From assembly GCA_023407575.1 (NCBI GenBank), contig JAEYLX010000019.1, positions 124,001 through 188,000 on the forward strand: DNA of 64,000 nucleotides, in the 5' to 3' direction. This document shows, piece after piece, positions 24,843 to 34,110 of this stretch. A program made the translations under genes and the position numbers. Under the pieces are notes generated by a model. It saw nothing but the letters and a program-made list of their open reading frames with translations, did not search any database and had not been told where the DNA came from. The stretch is from Bacillota bacterium (GTDB lineage: Bacteria; Bacillota; Clostridia; Lachnospirales; Lachnospiraceae). How positions within the stretch are numbered: the stretch's first letter is position 1; each line of letters opens with the position of its first letter.

Positions 24843-26423
24843 TTATTTCACATATTTACTTCGATATTCCGTAACCGTCATTCCAACATACTTTTTAAAT
24901 ATCTTGCTAAAGTACTGGGAGTCATTGAAACCGACCTCATAAAACATATCATTAATGGTGATTTGGCTATTCTTTAATAGCTGTTTTGCTTTCTCAATAC
25001 GAACAGTGTTTAAATAATTCGAGAACGTAATATCCTTTTCTTTTTTAAACAGAACCGAAAAATAATACTTTGATATTCCTACATAGCTTGCAATATCTTC
25101 AAGAGATATCTTCTTATCATAATTATCATTGATATACTGCACTGCTTTTTTGATTAAAAGTTCCGAGTTATCAACCCGGTTGGTGACAAACTCATCAATC
25201 AGATTTATAACAAATTCCCTTATTATATCAATAACTTCCTTTAATTCCTCCGCATTGATGACTTTCTTTTGAAAAACAAAAACATCGTTATCTTCTTGAA
25301 AAAATGCATCAAACCTTTTCAAAATATCATTAATCATATGCGATAATTCCAGCTTAACTTCCAGGGAATTTCCACGCAGCTGGTCCAGCTGCTTTTCTAA
25401 TTCATCTATTTTCTTATAGATTCCTTCACTATCGCCATCCTCGATGAGCTTACTAAACTCCTTTACCATGGCTGCATCGGATATAAATTGTCCCTCGGAA
25501 TTCTTCTTCATGGTTTCTTTGGTCAAATGCTCACCATCGGATATATAAAATAAATAATCGGATACCTGAAACATCCATTGTAAATGCTTTCTCGTACCTT
25601 CAATTGTATCAGTGATTGGAGAATTAGCACTTTTAAACCCTATATTAAAATATTGTTTAATGGAGCCTTGTAAATTATCAATGCACTTTTGAAGCTTTAG
25701 CTCATTCAGATTCTGTGCCATTAAGAAGCAGGTGACAGATTTTCCAAATTGCTTTGAGAATATCTCAACATCTTCATCCTGAAATTTATTTATGATCAAT
25801 TCCATACAAGCAGAGATAATATTTGCTGTATGATAATTTACTTCCTTATCATTCTTTAAACCAGTGCGAAAATCAAATTGAATAAATGCGTAATGTTTGG
25901 TATTCCATTCCACATTTGCTTTCTCAAATTCTACTCGAACCAGTTCATTACTTCGATTATCACTAAGTAACAACCCTAACAAATGCTCCTGCTGTTTGCG
26001 AAGCAGTAGTTTACTGTTTTCATTGCCACCTGATAGTTCTCCCAATGCATCCAGCTTACTCTTCTTATCCAATAAGATTTTTCGAAGCTCTTCCTCTTCC
26101 ATTTCCGCTTTAATAATATAATTGGAAACCTTTAATTTAATCGCTTCTTTCGCATAGGAGAAATCATCATAACAGGTCAGGAATATGATTTCCGTATTTG
26201 GATTGTCTTCTTTAATCTTTTTTGCAAGCCATAAGCCATCCTGTTTTGGCATCTTAATATCCGTTATTACAATATCAGGTTTTAAAGCAACATATTTTTC
26301 ATAAGCAGATTGCCCATTACTCGCTTCCGCTACAATTTCAAACCCTAACTCCTGCCAATTGATCAATGATTTTACACCGATTCGAACCAGCATTTCGTCA
26401 TCTACAATCATAATTTTATACAT
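24843..26423 (-). CDS. YesN-type response regulator with AraC DNA-binding domain
   Basis: 526 residues. The N-terminal receiver domain has the acidic pocket (VDDE) and phospho-acceptor Asp55 in IVITDIKMP. A long, helical middle region (about 130-420) is typical of YesN proteins. A C-terminal AraC domain (about 425-526) has two helix-turn-helices (LEDIASYVGISKYYFS and INDMFYEVGFNDSQYFS). It is phosphorylated by the YesM kinase encoded just upstream (15-nt gap) and should activate sugar transport genes nearby. The two conserved promoter copies at 33973-34081 and 37646-37753 are good candidates for its targets. Confidence 0.9.
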   Translation of the reverse strand: MYKIMIVDDEMLVRIGVKSLINWQELGFEIVAEASNGQSAYEKYVALKPDIVITDIKMPKQDGLWLAKKIKEDNPNTEIIFLTCYDDFSYAKEAIKLKVSNYIIKAEMEEEELRKILLDKKSKLDALGELSGGNENSKLLLRKQQEHLLGLLLSDNRSNELVRVEFEKANVEWNTKHYAFIQFDFRTGLKNDKEVNYHTANIISACMELIINKFQDEDVEIFSKQFGKSVTCFLMAQNLNELKLQKCIDNLQGSIKQYFNIGFKSANSPITDTIEGTRKHLQWMFQVSDYLFYISDGEHLTKETMKKNSEGQFISDAAMVKEFSKLIEDGDSEGIYKKIDELEKQLDQLRGNSLEVKLELSHMINDILKRFDAFFQEDNDVFVFQKKVINAEELKEVIDIIREFVINLIDEFVTNRVDNSELLIKKAVQYINDNYDKKISLEDIASYVGISKYYFSVLFKKEKDITFSNYLNTVRIEKAKQLLKNSQITINDMFYEVGFNDSQYFSKIFKKYVGMTVTEYRSKYVK

Positions 26424-26438
26424 AACTACTCTTCTCCT

Positions 26439-28178
26439 TTATAAGGCGTTATTTGGCACACTGATAATAACTGTTGTTCCAACTCCCACCTTAGAAACTA
26501 TTCTTAAGCCATATTCCTCACCCAGATATAATTTCAATCGTTGATTAACATTATTTAAACCGACTTTACTAAAGCGGTTAATATTTTGATCTTGTTTAAA
26601 AATATTATCCAATACTTCTTTTTCAATGCCGCTGCCGTTATCCTCCACAATAATTTCTATACCATCTTCATTTTCTCTGGTATAGATATGAATGATAATC
26701 GGCTCTTCCCTTTTCTCCGCTTCATCGATCCCATATATCAATGAATTTTCTACGATCGGCTGCAATATTAGCTTGGGAATATTCAGTCCTTTGTGCTCCT
26801 CTTTAATATCATAATGAATTTCAAATAACTGATTAAACCGTAATCTCTGAATTAAAATATAATTTTCTATATACTGGATTTCTTCCTGTAACATAATCAT
26901 ATTGTTGCCAAAACTAATACTTACTCTTAACAGCTTTACCAAGGCAACCAAGGCATCGGATATGCTGTCCTCTCCCTTTATTTTGGCCATCCATCTAATT
27001 GTATTTAAGGTATTATACAAAAAGTGAGGATTGATTTGGGCATGCAGAACCTCTAATTCCAGTTCATTCTTATTATGCTCTACCGCAACAATATCCTCCA
27101 TCAAGCACTTAATTTGATTTACCATCTGATTAAAGGATTCACTTAAATCATCCAATTCGTTATCTACATTGGTTGTTACTCTTACATTCAGATTACCTGC
27201 TTCCACCTTTTTCATTTGGTGCATCATTATCTCAATGGGCTTTGTTATCTTCTTTGTGTACATGATGGTTGCATTGACCATAATGACCAGAGTGACTAAC
27301 ACAATCATGATGGTATAGAATTGCATCCTTTTTAAATCAGAGTACAAAACAGCTTCCGATACTGTCTTTACAACATACCATTTACCATAGTTAAAGGAGG
27401 TATAGATAGCAACATACTTTTTACCGTGATCCAGATAGCTGAAATAATTGGGTCCCTCCTCATCCTGAATCATTGTTTCAAAATAACTGGAGGTGCTTTT
27501 ATCTATCGTTGTGAAATCATCCTCGGTGCTGGCAATAATATTACCTGTGGTATCACAGATAAAGATTCGGCTTCCATCCTCCTGCAAATCAGGAAATGCT
27601 CCTGTAAGTACATTCTCATCCACTTCAATATTGATGTATCCCAGTTCTTTTAATGAAGAGATATCAATTATCTTCCTTCCCATGGAAAAATACCGTTTTG
27701 TCATTGTACCAGAGAGTATCTTTACGTTTTTTTCCGTGGTGGGAAACCATACAATTTCACCGGTCGTCTGATCCAATTCAGATCTTGGAAAACTCTTTAC
27801 TCCATCCTTCAATTCTGCTCCTACCTGATGATATCCGCTTGGAGTAATTACATAGATTCCGTCGATATTCTTACTGGAGATATAAAAGCTGTATAACTTA
27901 TCAATAAGGTAATCATTTTCTCCTATTTTTAGACTGCTTAAAAGTTCCTGATTGGATATAATTGAATTTGACAGATTCTCAACTTCATTTAAGATAAAGT
28001 CTGCATTATTTCCAATTAATTCCACGGATTGCATTTCAGATTCCCCATACTGTCTGCGCAGAGTATTCCTGAAATTTTGGAACATTACAATGAATATGAT
28101 TAAAAATACTATAATCAGGAAGATAGTTGCTTTTAAGAACTGTTTTCTAAAACTATGCCTTTCTTTGATACTCCTCAT
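26439..28178 (-). CDS. YesM-type sensor histidine kinase
   Basis: About 579 residues from the ATG at 28178 (GGGAGAG upstream). TM1 is at about 12-35, followed by a large extracellular sensor region (dCache-like, about 36-280), TM2 (about 285-305) and HAMP (IMMHQMKKVEAGNLNVRV). The His_kinase domain has the phospho-acceptor in AQINPHFLYNTLNTIRW. A C-terminal HATPase has N- and G-boxes (QPIVENSLIYG, VEDNGSGI). It is full length for the LytS/YesM class that senses extracellular sugars, often via a binding protein. The gene lies 27 nt after a CUT1-type binding protein gene with no CUT1 permeases nearby, so that protein probably presents the ligand to this kinase. Confidence 0.9.
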   Translation of the reverse strand: MRSIKERHSFRKQFLKATIFLIIVFLIIFIVMFQNFRNTLRRQYGESEMQSVELIGNNADFILNEVENLSNSIISNQELLSSLKIGENDYLIDKLYSFYISSKNIDGIYVITPSGYHQVGAELKDGVKSFPRSELDQTTGEIVWFPTTEKNVKILSGTMTKRYFSMGRKIIDISSLKELGYINIEVDENVLTGAFPDLQEDGSRIFICDTTGNIIASTEDDFTTIDKSTSSYFETMIQDEEGPNYFSYLDHGKKYVAIYTSFNYGKWYVVKTVSEAVLYSDLKRMQFYTIMIVLVTLVIMVNATIMYTKKITKPIEIMMHQMKKVEAGNLNVRVTTNVDNELDDLSESFNQMVNQIKCLMEDIVAVEHNKNELELEVLHAQINPHFLYNTLNTIRWMAKIKGEDSISDALVALVKLLRVSISFGNNMIMLQEEIQYIENYILIQRLRFNQLFEIHYDIKEEHKGLNIPKLILQPIVENSLIYGIDEAEKREEPIIIHIYTRENEDGIEIIVEDNGSGIEKEVLDNIFKQDQNINRFSKVGLNNVNQRLKLYLGEEYGLRIVSKVGVGTTVIISVPNNAL

Positions 28179-28205
28179 GCTTTCTCTCCCTTTACTATGC
28201 AAAGC

Positions 28206-29672
28206 TTAATGCTGTTCCGTCCATTGACTTTTTATATTAATAGAAGCTTTTCTGGCATCAATCTGTCCTGTGACCATATCATAAAGATTAGTAATCATAA
28301 TATCTTCGAATTCATATCCATTCTTCAGCTTAGGTCTATAATAGGCATATTCTGCTTTTTGCGACATAATCATGGCTTTTACCTGAGGCTGGTCTTTGGA
28401 ATAATTCTGATTGATTTCTTCAATAAGAGCAGTCCTGGTAGGAAGCGTACCTCCGTCTTTCTCTAAAAAAGTCTTCATCTGGACCTGTGGAGAAGTGGAC
28501 CATACTACAAATAACCAAGCCGCCAGTTTTTTCTTACTGTTTGCATAACTATTAATTCCAATCCCAGAACCGCCATAAATATTAGCGCTTCGTACTGAGC
28601 CTTTTGGTAATATACTATATCCTACTTTGCCTGCCATCTGGGAATTCTCAACCGCCGATATGTTCTCATCCCAATTAATCATCATGGCAGTTTCGCCTGC
28701 TGTAAATGCATTCGCTACTGCATCCCACGTATATCCTTCTTCCTTGTCTGGATTCAAATCGACAATCTCTTTAAACTTTTGCAATGCGGTAGTAAATTCC
28801 TCAGTTCTTGATAGAATTTCATAGCTTGTACCAGTACCAAGGCTCATTACTTTCCTGTTGGTAAAATAATCTCCTCCATAGGAACTTAGAATGGTCGAAA
28901 ATGCTGTGTAAATGGAATTATGCTTTGCAGACATGGTTAAGCTTCCGCTTTTTAAATTATTAATCTTTCCGTTTTCTATATGAGCATTTATCCATTTTGA
29001 CACTTCGATGAAGCGGTCCCAGGTAAATTCAGAATTGTCTGGATCTGGATCATATCCCAGGTCCTGTGTCATTTGACTTCTATATTGCTCAAAAATGTCT
29101 TTCCTGTAAAATAAAATCATAGTTGTGGAATCAAAAGGAATGCCATATACCTTGTCCGTATTCTCAAAATAAGAACATACCTGAAGTTGTTCCTTTGAAA
29201 AGCTATCTAACCCTCCCACAATATGTGGCAGGGTTTCATCATTTTCATATTTATTTAAATCCTCCAAACCATTGTAGAACCTGTTTAGAGTCTTATAAGG
29301 ATCCACATAGATCAAATCGTATTGCGCTGTTTTTGAGATAAATTCCATGTTGATCTTTTCTTCCAGGCTGTTGAAATCCATTCTTTTTATATTAACTTTG
29401 ATTCCGGTGACCTTCGTAAATTTCTCAACTTCTTTTGATAGTATATTTGCATTGATATTATCTTCGCATATGAAATTGAGTTTAACACCCTCACATTGTT
29501 TCCAATCAAAGTTAAAGGGTGCTTCGATATTGCCGTATTCATTTTCCGGTTCGCCAAAGAGCTCTATACGATTACCCGATTGCTCTTCTGGTTTTGCACA
29601 TCCCGTTAATAATAAAAGAAGGATAATCACTACTAAGAAACAGCTAATTACTTTGTAATTATGAATTCGCAT
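28206..29672 (-). CDS. CUT1-type extracellular solute-binding lipoprotein, probable sensor partner of YesM
   Basis: 488 residues, with a lipoprotein signal ending LLTGC (Cys25) and a type-1 bacterial extracellular solute-binding domain (SBP_bac_1). Typical segments include YDLIYVDPYKTL, YGIPFDSTTMILFYRKDIF, TWDRFIEVSKW, AFTAGETAMMINWDE and AAWLFVVWSTSPQVQ. It is anchored outside the membrane. The importer genes nearby are of the CUT2 (ribose) class with their own binding protein, and no CUT1 permease follows. Its operon is instead binding protein, YesM kinase, YesN regulator. I infer a sensory rather than a transport role. The ligand is unknown. Confidence 0.85.
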   Translation of the reverse strand: MRIHNYKVISCFLVVIILLLLLTGCAKPEEQSGNRIELFGEPENEYGNIEAPFNFDWKQCEGVKLNFICEDNINANILSKEVEKFTKVTGIKVNIKRMDFNSLEEKINMEFISKTAQYDLIYVDPYKTLNRFYNGLEDLNKYENDETLPHIVGGLDSFSKEQLQVCSYFENTDKVYGIPFDSTTMILFYRKDIFEQYRSQMTQDLGYDPDPDNSEFTWDRFIEVSKWINAHIENGKINNLKSGSLTMSAKHNSIYTAFSTILSSYGGDYFTNRKVMSLGTGTSYEILSRTEEFTTALQKFKEIVDLNPDKEEGYTWDAVANAFTAGETAMMINWDENISAVENSQMAGKVGYSILPKGSVRSANIYGGSGIGINSYANSKKKLAAWLFVVWSTSPQVQMKTFLEKDGGTLPTRTALIEEINQNYSKDQPQVKAMIMSQKAEYAYYRPKLKNGYEFEDIMITNLYDMVTGQIDARKASINIKSQWTEQH

Positions 29673-29914
29673 GAGATTCTCCTCAAATTTCCATAAAATA
29701 CAGTATATAATAGTTCTATTTATTACTTATTTTAAAACAAGGGATATCATATTTCAATGATTATTATACCCAACAACCACTTTGCATTATTAAACTCGTG
29801 CACTAATATCATAGTAAATATAACAGTAACTGATAAATACAAAATGCGTTCCTGCTCTTGTTGCTCCAATTGGCATTTACAAGCTGGCTTACAAACACCT
29901 CATTTCGCTTTCAT
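29673..29914. other. Non-coding spacer upstream of the sensory operon
   Basis: Holds the upstream region of the binding protein/YesMN operon. A 64-codon plus-strand frame at 29757-29951 has no ribosome site and an unnatural composition, and I do not call it a gene. The 109-nt promoter element found upstream of the importer genes is absent here. Confidence 0.35.
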
Positions 29915-29955
29915 TATATCAGAAAATCGCCCCCTTCGGAGCGTTTTCTGATATA
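29915..29955 (-). terminator. Hairpin downstream of the polyol dehydrogenase gene
   Basis: Stem TATATCAGAAAA-T-CGC with GCG-TTTTCTGATATA (one bulged T) and a 10-nt loop. It is about 125 nt past the dehydrogenase stop, beyond the 18-nt repeats. It could act on either strand, as no long T run marks one direction. Confidence 0.5.
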
Positions 29956-29996
29956 ATTTAAATTCATGATAAGTGAAAGGACTTGTCGTTTTATTC

Positions 29997-30085
29997 TATT
30001 TGATGTTCTTATCTTATTTGATGTTCTTATCTTAATTAATGTTTTATCTTAATTAATGTTCTTATCTTATTTGATGCTCTTATCC
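29997..30085. repeat. 18-nt tandem repeat at the 3' end of the dehydrogenase gene
   Basis: Five head-to-tail copies of TATTTGATGTTCTTATCT with few changes (copies start at 29997, 30015, 30033, 30050 and 30068; the third is 17 nt). The last copy covers the dehydrogenase stop codon and its final Gly codon, so the array seems to have grown from the gene end outwards. Confidence 0.8.
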
Positions 30086-31120
30086 TATTTTAATAACTGC
30101 CTTAACAACATCATTCTTATTATTGATTACAAAATCAAAGGCTTTTGCTGTATCAGTAAAATCAAATTCATGAGTAACAATACCGGACACATCAATTATA
30201 CCCTTTGCAATTGCATTGATTGCTTTTGGATAGATATTTCTGTAACGGAATACAGAGGTGATTGTAGCTTCCTTTGCCATAATCTTTGCAAAATTATATT
30301 CAATAATATCTTCTGGAGCCATACCTACAAGTACTACGGTTCCTCCACGTTTTACAAGGTATGCGGTCTGCTTAATTGTAATCTTGCTGCCTGCTGTTTC
30401 GATTACAACATCAACGCCCTTACCTCCGGTTATTTCATCAATTTTCGCAACTGCATCTTCCTCTTTCGCATTGATTACTCTGGTAGCACCTAATTTCATA
30501 GCATATTCCAGTCTCTTTGGCATTACATCCACTACTGTAATGTCAGTCGCACCATAGGCTTTGCAAGCCAGTAAGGTTACAAGACCTATACAGCCTGATC
30601 CAAGAATTACTACGGAGTCACCTAATTTCACATTACCCTGAGCTGCTGCATGCATACCTACCGCCAGGGGTTCCACTAATGCACCTTCCTTGGTGGTAAT
30701 GTTGCTTGGTAATTTAAAGCACATATTGGCAGGGAAAGCAATATAATTCTCAAGGCAGCCATGATAAGGAGGGGTTGCAAGGAATTCTACATCCGGACAA
30801 AGATTGTATTTGCCTGATTTACAGAATTCGCACTGACCACAGGTTGCACCTGGCTCTAATGCCACTTTATCTCCAACCGTTAAATCTGTTACCTTGCTTC
30901 CTATTTCAACGATTTCACCTGCACATTCGTGACCCAGTATAAAGTCACCGTTTACTATGAAGTCACCGATTGACCCATGCTCCAGATAATGTACGTCAGA
31001 GCCACAAATTCCAACATATTCCAGTTTGATTAATACCTGATCTTCTTTGATCTTCGGCATTTCAACATCTCTCATTTCCATCTTGTTCAATCCGGTCATA
31101 TACACTGCTTTATTAGTCAT
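30080..31120 (-). CDS. Zinc-dependent polyol (sorbitol/xylitol-type) dehydrogenase
   Basis: 346 residues of the medium-chain dehydrogenase family. Catalytic zinc ligands are in YVGICGSDVHY and GHECAGEI. The four structural zinc cysteines are in CGQCEFCKSGKYNLC. The Rossmann motif is VVILGSGCIGLV, and the acidic VVDVMPKRLEYA indicates NAD+. Overall it resembles L-iditol/sorbitol/xylitol dehydrogenases, oxidising a polyol to a ketose in the cytoplasm. It lies 313 nt downstream of a CUT2 permease gene, past a repeat array, and it may be the first catabolic step for the imported sugar or polyol. Exact substrate unknown. Confidence 0.85.
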   Translation of the reverse strand: MTNKAVYMTGLNKMEMRDVEMPKIKEDQVLIKLEYVGICGSDVHYLEHGSIGDFIVNGDFILGHECAGEIVEIGSKVTDLTVGDKVALEPGATCGQCEFCKSGKYNLCPDVEFLATPPYHGCLENYIAFPANMCFKLPSNITTKEGALVEPLAVGMHAAAQGNVKLGDSVVILGSGCIGLVTLLACKAYGATDITVVDVMPKRLEYAMKLGATRVINAKEEDAVAKIDEITGGKGVDVVIETAGSKITIKQTAYLVKRGGTVVLVGMAPEDIIEYNFAKIMAKEATITSVFRYRNIYPKAINAIAKGIIDVSGIVTHEFDFTDTAKAFDFVINNKNDVVKAVIKIG

Positions 31121-31160
31121 ATTATCTTCTCCTTTTATATTTTATATTAACTATCTACTT

Positions 31161-31370
31161 TTTAACTTATTTCGTTTAACGTATTTCTTCTTACTTTATT
31201 TCGTTTAATTTATTTCGTTTTAACATATCTTACCTAAACGCATTTCGTCTTAACGTATTTTGTCTTAACGCATTTCGTCTTAACGTATTTCGTTTTAACC
31301 TATTTCGTCTTAGCTTATCTCATCTTAACTTATCTCGTCTTAACTTATCTCGTCTTCATTTACCTCTTAT
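31161..31370. repeat. 15-nt tandem repeat array between permease and dehydrogenase genes
   Basis: About 13-14 head-to-tail units of the consensus TTAACGTATTTCGTC, with positional variants (CATTTCGTC, TATCTCGTC) that group by neighbour. It fills most of the intergenic gap. Units contain stop codons in one frame, and there is no start or ribosome site, so the array is not coding. No spacers as in CRISPR. Confidence 0.85.
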
Positions 31371-31433
31371 ACAAACTTACATCTAAGAACTTATTTATTA
31401 ACATCCCTTATATCTTGAAAGATATCATTTGCT

Positions 31434-32417
31434 TTATTTCACTGCTGGTTTCTCTTCTACAAGAATAACCTTTCTGGTTTTCTTGGATTTGGATCTGATA
31501 TCCCAGATAACCGCCAATGCAATGATTGCACCTTTTACAATCTGCTGGATATAGGAGTCTACACCCACTAAGTTCATAATGTTATTGAGCATACCGATAA
31601 TGAATGCACCAGCCAGGGTACCCATGGTTGAACCAACACCACCGGAGAAGCTTGTTCCACCGACGATTGCTGCTGTTAAACCTTCCATTTCATATCCAAC
31701 AGCACCGTTTGGTAAACCTGCATTAACACGGGACATAAATAAGATACCTGCTATACCAACCAAAACACCATTGATAATAAATACGATGTATTTGTTCTTC
31801 TTTACGTTGATACCTGCTGCAATAGCAGCCTCTTGATTACCACCGATTGCATACAAGGAACGACCAAGCTTTGTGTGCCGTAAGATGTACCACACAATAA
31901 TTGTTATAACGATGGTAATAATAATGGAGATTGGGATTGGTCCAATGGTTCCCTGACCAAAGATAACATAATCCTTTAACTGATTTAAGTTCTGACCCTT
32001 TGTGAACAGCAAGGCGATACCTCTTGCTATTTGCATCATTGCCAGAGTTGCAATGAACGGAGGAGCATTTAAATTCGTAATCATTACAGCATTTACAAGG
32101 TTACAGGCAACAGCTACAGTAATTCCGACCACTACAGCTATTGCTAAGGATCCAGTAGCCTGATATGCGCTAATGGATAGTACGCCGGATAAAGCAAGTA
32201 CTGCACCGGAGGATAAGTCCAACATACCGCTGATAATTAATAGCATTTCACCATATGCCAGAATTGTACTAACCGCCAGCTGTTTCATAATGTTGGATAA
32301 ATTAACTGCTGATAAAAAGTTCTTGTTCATTATGCTGCATAAGAAAATCATGACAAACAACACAATAAATATGGAATACTTCTCCTTTGCAGGAGTGTTC
32401 TTGAATTTACTTAACAT
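31434..32417 (-). CDS. CUT2 sugar ABC transporter permease (RbsC/XylH type)
   Basis: 327 residues with eight to ten hydrophobic segments of the BPD_transp_2 family. Typical segments are LAYGEMLLIISGMLDLSSGAV, split over two helices, GQGTIGPIPI, YAIGGNQEAAIAAGINVKK (the cytoplasmic coupling loop) and GGTSFSGGVGS. It forms the membrane pore with the ATPase encoded 12 nt upstream and the binding protein at 36493-37503. The usual ligands of this class are ribose, xylose, galactose, allose, polyols or autoinducer-2. It probably works as a homodimer. Confidence 0.9.
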   Translation of the reverse strand: MLSKFKNTPAKEKYSIFIVLFVMIFLCSIMNKNFLSAVNLSNIMKQLAVSTILAYGEMLLIISGMLDLSSGAVLALSGVLSISAYQATGSLAIAVVVGITVAVACNLVNAVMITNLNAPPFIATLAMMQIARGIALLFTKGQNLNQLKDYVIFGQGTIGPIPISIIITIVITIIVWYILRHTKLGRSLYAIGGNQEAAIAAGINVKKNKYIVFIINGVLVGIAGILFMSRVNAGLPNGAVGYEMEGLTAAIVGGTSFSGGVGSTMGTLAGAFIIGMLNNIMNLVGVDSYIQQIVKGAIIALAVIWDIRSKSKKTRKVILVEEKPAVK

Positions 32418-32429
32418 TTCCTCTTCCTC

Positions 32430-33920
32430 CTATACACTAGTCGCATGTTTCATAATGGCTTCCTGGCTGAAATCTTCCTTGCAAAGTTCCCCGGTGATCT
32501 TGCCCTGATTCATAACATAGATTCGATCACACATACCGATTAATTCCGGTAATTCTGAGGAGACCATAATCACTGCTTTCCCCTGCTTAGCCATTTCTAC
32601 GGTAAGCTTATATATTTCAAACTTTGCTCCAACATCAATTCCTCTGGTTGGCTCATCAAGAATTAAGATTTCCGGTTCTCTTAACATCCATTTTGCAAAC
32701 AATACCTTTTGCTGATTACCACCACTTAAAGCCTGGATTGGAGTATCCAAAGAAGGAGTCTTTACATTCATCTTTTTAAAATATTCTCCGACAATCTTGC
32801 GTTCTTCTTTTTCATGGGCATAACCCTTATAGATTACCTTTTCAAGGCTTGATATGCTGGCATTCTCCATTACACTTCGTATTGGAATGATACCGTATCT
32901 TCTTCGGTCTTCTGAAAGCATGACCATCTTGTGATTGATACTGTCCGATACTTTTTTAATGGATACCTTTTTATCATTGATTAAAACTTCTCCGCCAGTT
33001 AGGGAATCTAGTCCAAACAGTGCTCTCATTACTTCCGTTCTTCCTGCTCCTACCAGACCTGCAAATCCTATAATTTCACCTGCTTTCACATGAAAGTTAA
33101 TGTCCTTAAAGATTCCATCACTATGGAGATTTCTTGCTTCCAGTAGTTTTTCACCGATATCAACTGTTTCCTTTGGATAAATATTTTCCATCTTACGTCC
33201 AACCATAAGAGATATTACCTGATCCATGGTCATCTCACTGGCAGGATGACTTTCTACCACTGCTCCGTCTCGGAATATGGTAATGTCATCTGCTATTTGG
33301 AATACCTCATCCAACTTGTGAGAGATGTATACAATACTTACTCCTTGCTTCTTTAACTCTTCAATCTTCTTGAACAGCATCTCCACTTCACGCTGTGTGA
33401 TGGAAGAGGTGGGTTCATCCATAACTATAATCTCAGCATTATTGGAAATGGCTTTGATGATTTCCAGCATCTGAATATCGGACACAGTCAGGGTTTTCAT
33501 TTTTTGAGAAGGTTTGTAAGGTAGTTTTTCCTCCTTCAAAAACTCTTCCGTTTTTCTTTTGAGCTGCTTCCAGTCTACATTCCCTAGCTTCTTAACCGGT
33601 AATCTTCCTAAGAAAAGATTTTCTTCAATTGACATCTCCGGTACATAGTTCAGCTCTTGTGCAATCATAGCAATACCATGCTGTCTGGCATGAATGGGGC
33701 TTTGTATTTTAACGGGTTTTTCGTCTATAAATATCTGACCAGCGTCTGGCTTATAAATGCCGTTGATGATTTTCATCAACGTGGATTTTCCAGCACCATT
33801 TTCCCCACATAATGCATGTACCGTACCCCGCCTAACTTCAAAATCAATTTTGTCCAAGGCTTTTACACCGGGAAAGGATTTTTCTATCTGCGAGACCCTT
33901 AGTTTGATATCATGTTCCAT
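32430..33920 (-). CDS. CUT2 sugar ABC transporter ATPase (RbsA/MglA type)
   Basis: 496 residues with two ABC domains in tandem. The first has Walker A GENGAGKST, signature SDIQMLEI and Walker B IIVMDEPTSS. The second has a degenerate Walker A (GLVGAGRTE), signature ALSGGNQQK and Walker B ILILDEPTRGID; that asymmetry is normal for RbsA/MglA proteins. It energises sugar uptake with the downstream permease. Its promoter region (33973-34081) is a near duplicate of the one in front of the binding protein gene, which indicates common control. Confidence 0.92.
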   Translation of the reverse strand: MEHDIKLRVSQIEKSFPGVKALDKIDFEVRRGTVHALCGENGAGKSTLMKIINGIYKPDAGQIFIDEKPVKIQSPIHARQHGIAMIAQELNYVPEMSIEENLFLGRLPVKKLGNVDWKQLKRKTEEFLKEEKLPYKPSQKMKTLTVSDIQMLEIIKAISNNAEIIVMDEPTSSITQREVEMLFKKIEELKKQGVSIVYISHKLDEVFQIADDITIFRDGAVVESHPASEMTMDQVISLMVGRKMENIYPKETVDIGEKLLEARNLHSDGIFKDINFHVKAGEIIGFAGLVGAGRTEVMRALFGLDSLTGGEVLINDKKVSIKKVSDSINHKMVMLSEDRRRYGIIPIRSVMENASISSLEKVIYKGYAHEKEERKIVGEYFKKMNVKTPSLDTPIQALSGGNQQKVLFAKWMLREPEILILDEPTRGIDVGAKFEIYKLTVEMAKQGKAVIMVSSELPELIGMCDRIYVMNQGKITGELCKEDFSQEAIMKHATSV

Positions 33921-33972
33921 TTTTGTCCTCCCAATCTTTTTATATCTATTAGGGCTTCCTCTTGCTTCTGAA

Positions 33973-34081
33973 TAAACTATAGCATCTATCCAAAAGTTCC
34001 AGAAGAAACAGAATTTCTGTGTTGAAGTGTTTTATTAATAAATAATTTGTTAAATACTTAACTGACGTATTATATTGCGAT
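33973..34081 (-). promoter_or_regulatory. Importer promoter, copy 1 of a 109-nt conserved element
   Basis: Aligns almost end to end with 37646-37753. Shared landmarks on the plus strand are TAAACTATA, CAGAAGAAACRGWATTTCT, TTTTATT, TTGTTAAWTRCTTAACT and TATATTGYGAT. On the minus strand the -10 is TATAGT (33976-33981), and 17 nt upstream there is only TTCTGG, a poor -35 overlapped by the conserved AGAAAC block. This is the layout of an activator-dependent promoter; YesN is the obvious candidate activator. Confidence 0.7.
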
Positions 34082-34110
34082 GGGCATGCAATATATTGTG
34101 AAAGGACAAC

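Noticed and set aside
29757..29951. 64-codon plus-strand ORF
   Set aside because: No ribosome site, and it runs into a hairpin that looks like a terminator.
31161..31370. 15-nt repeats as a CRISPR or coding repeat
   Set aside because: No spacers between units, units are too short, one frame has a stop in every unit, and there is no start codon or ribosome site.
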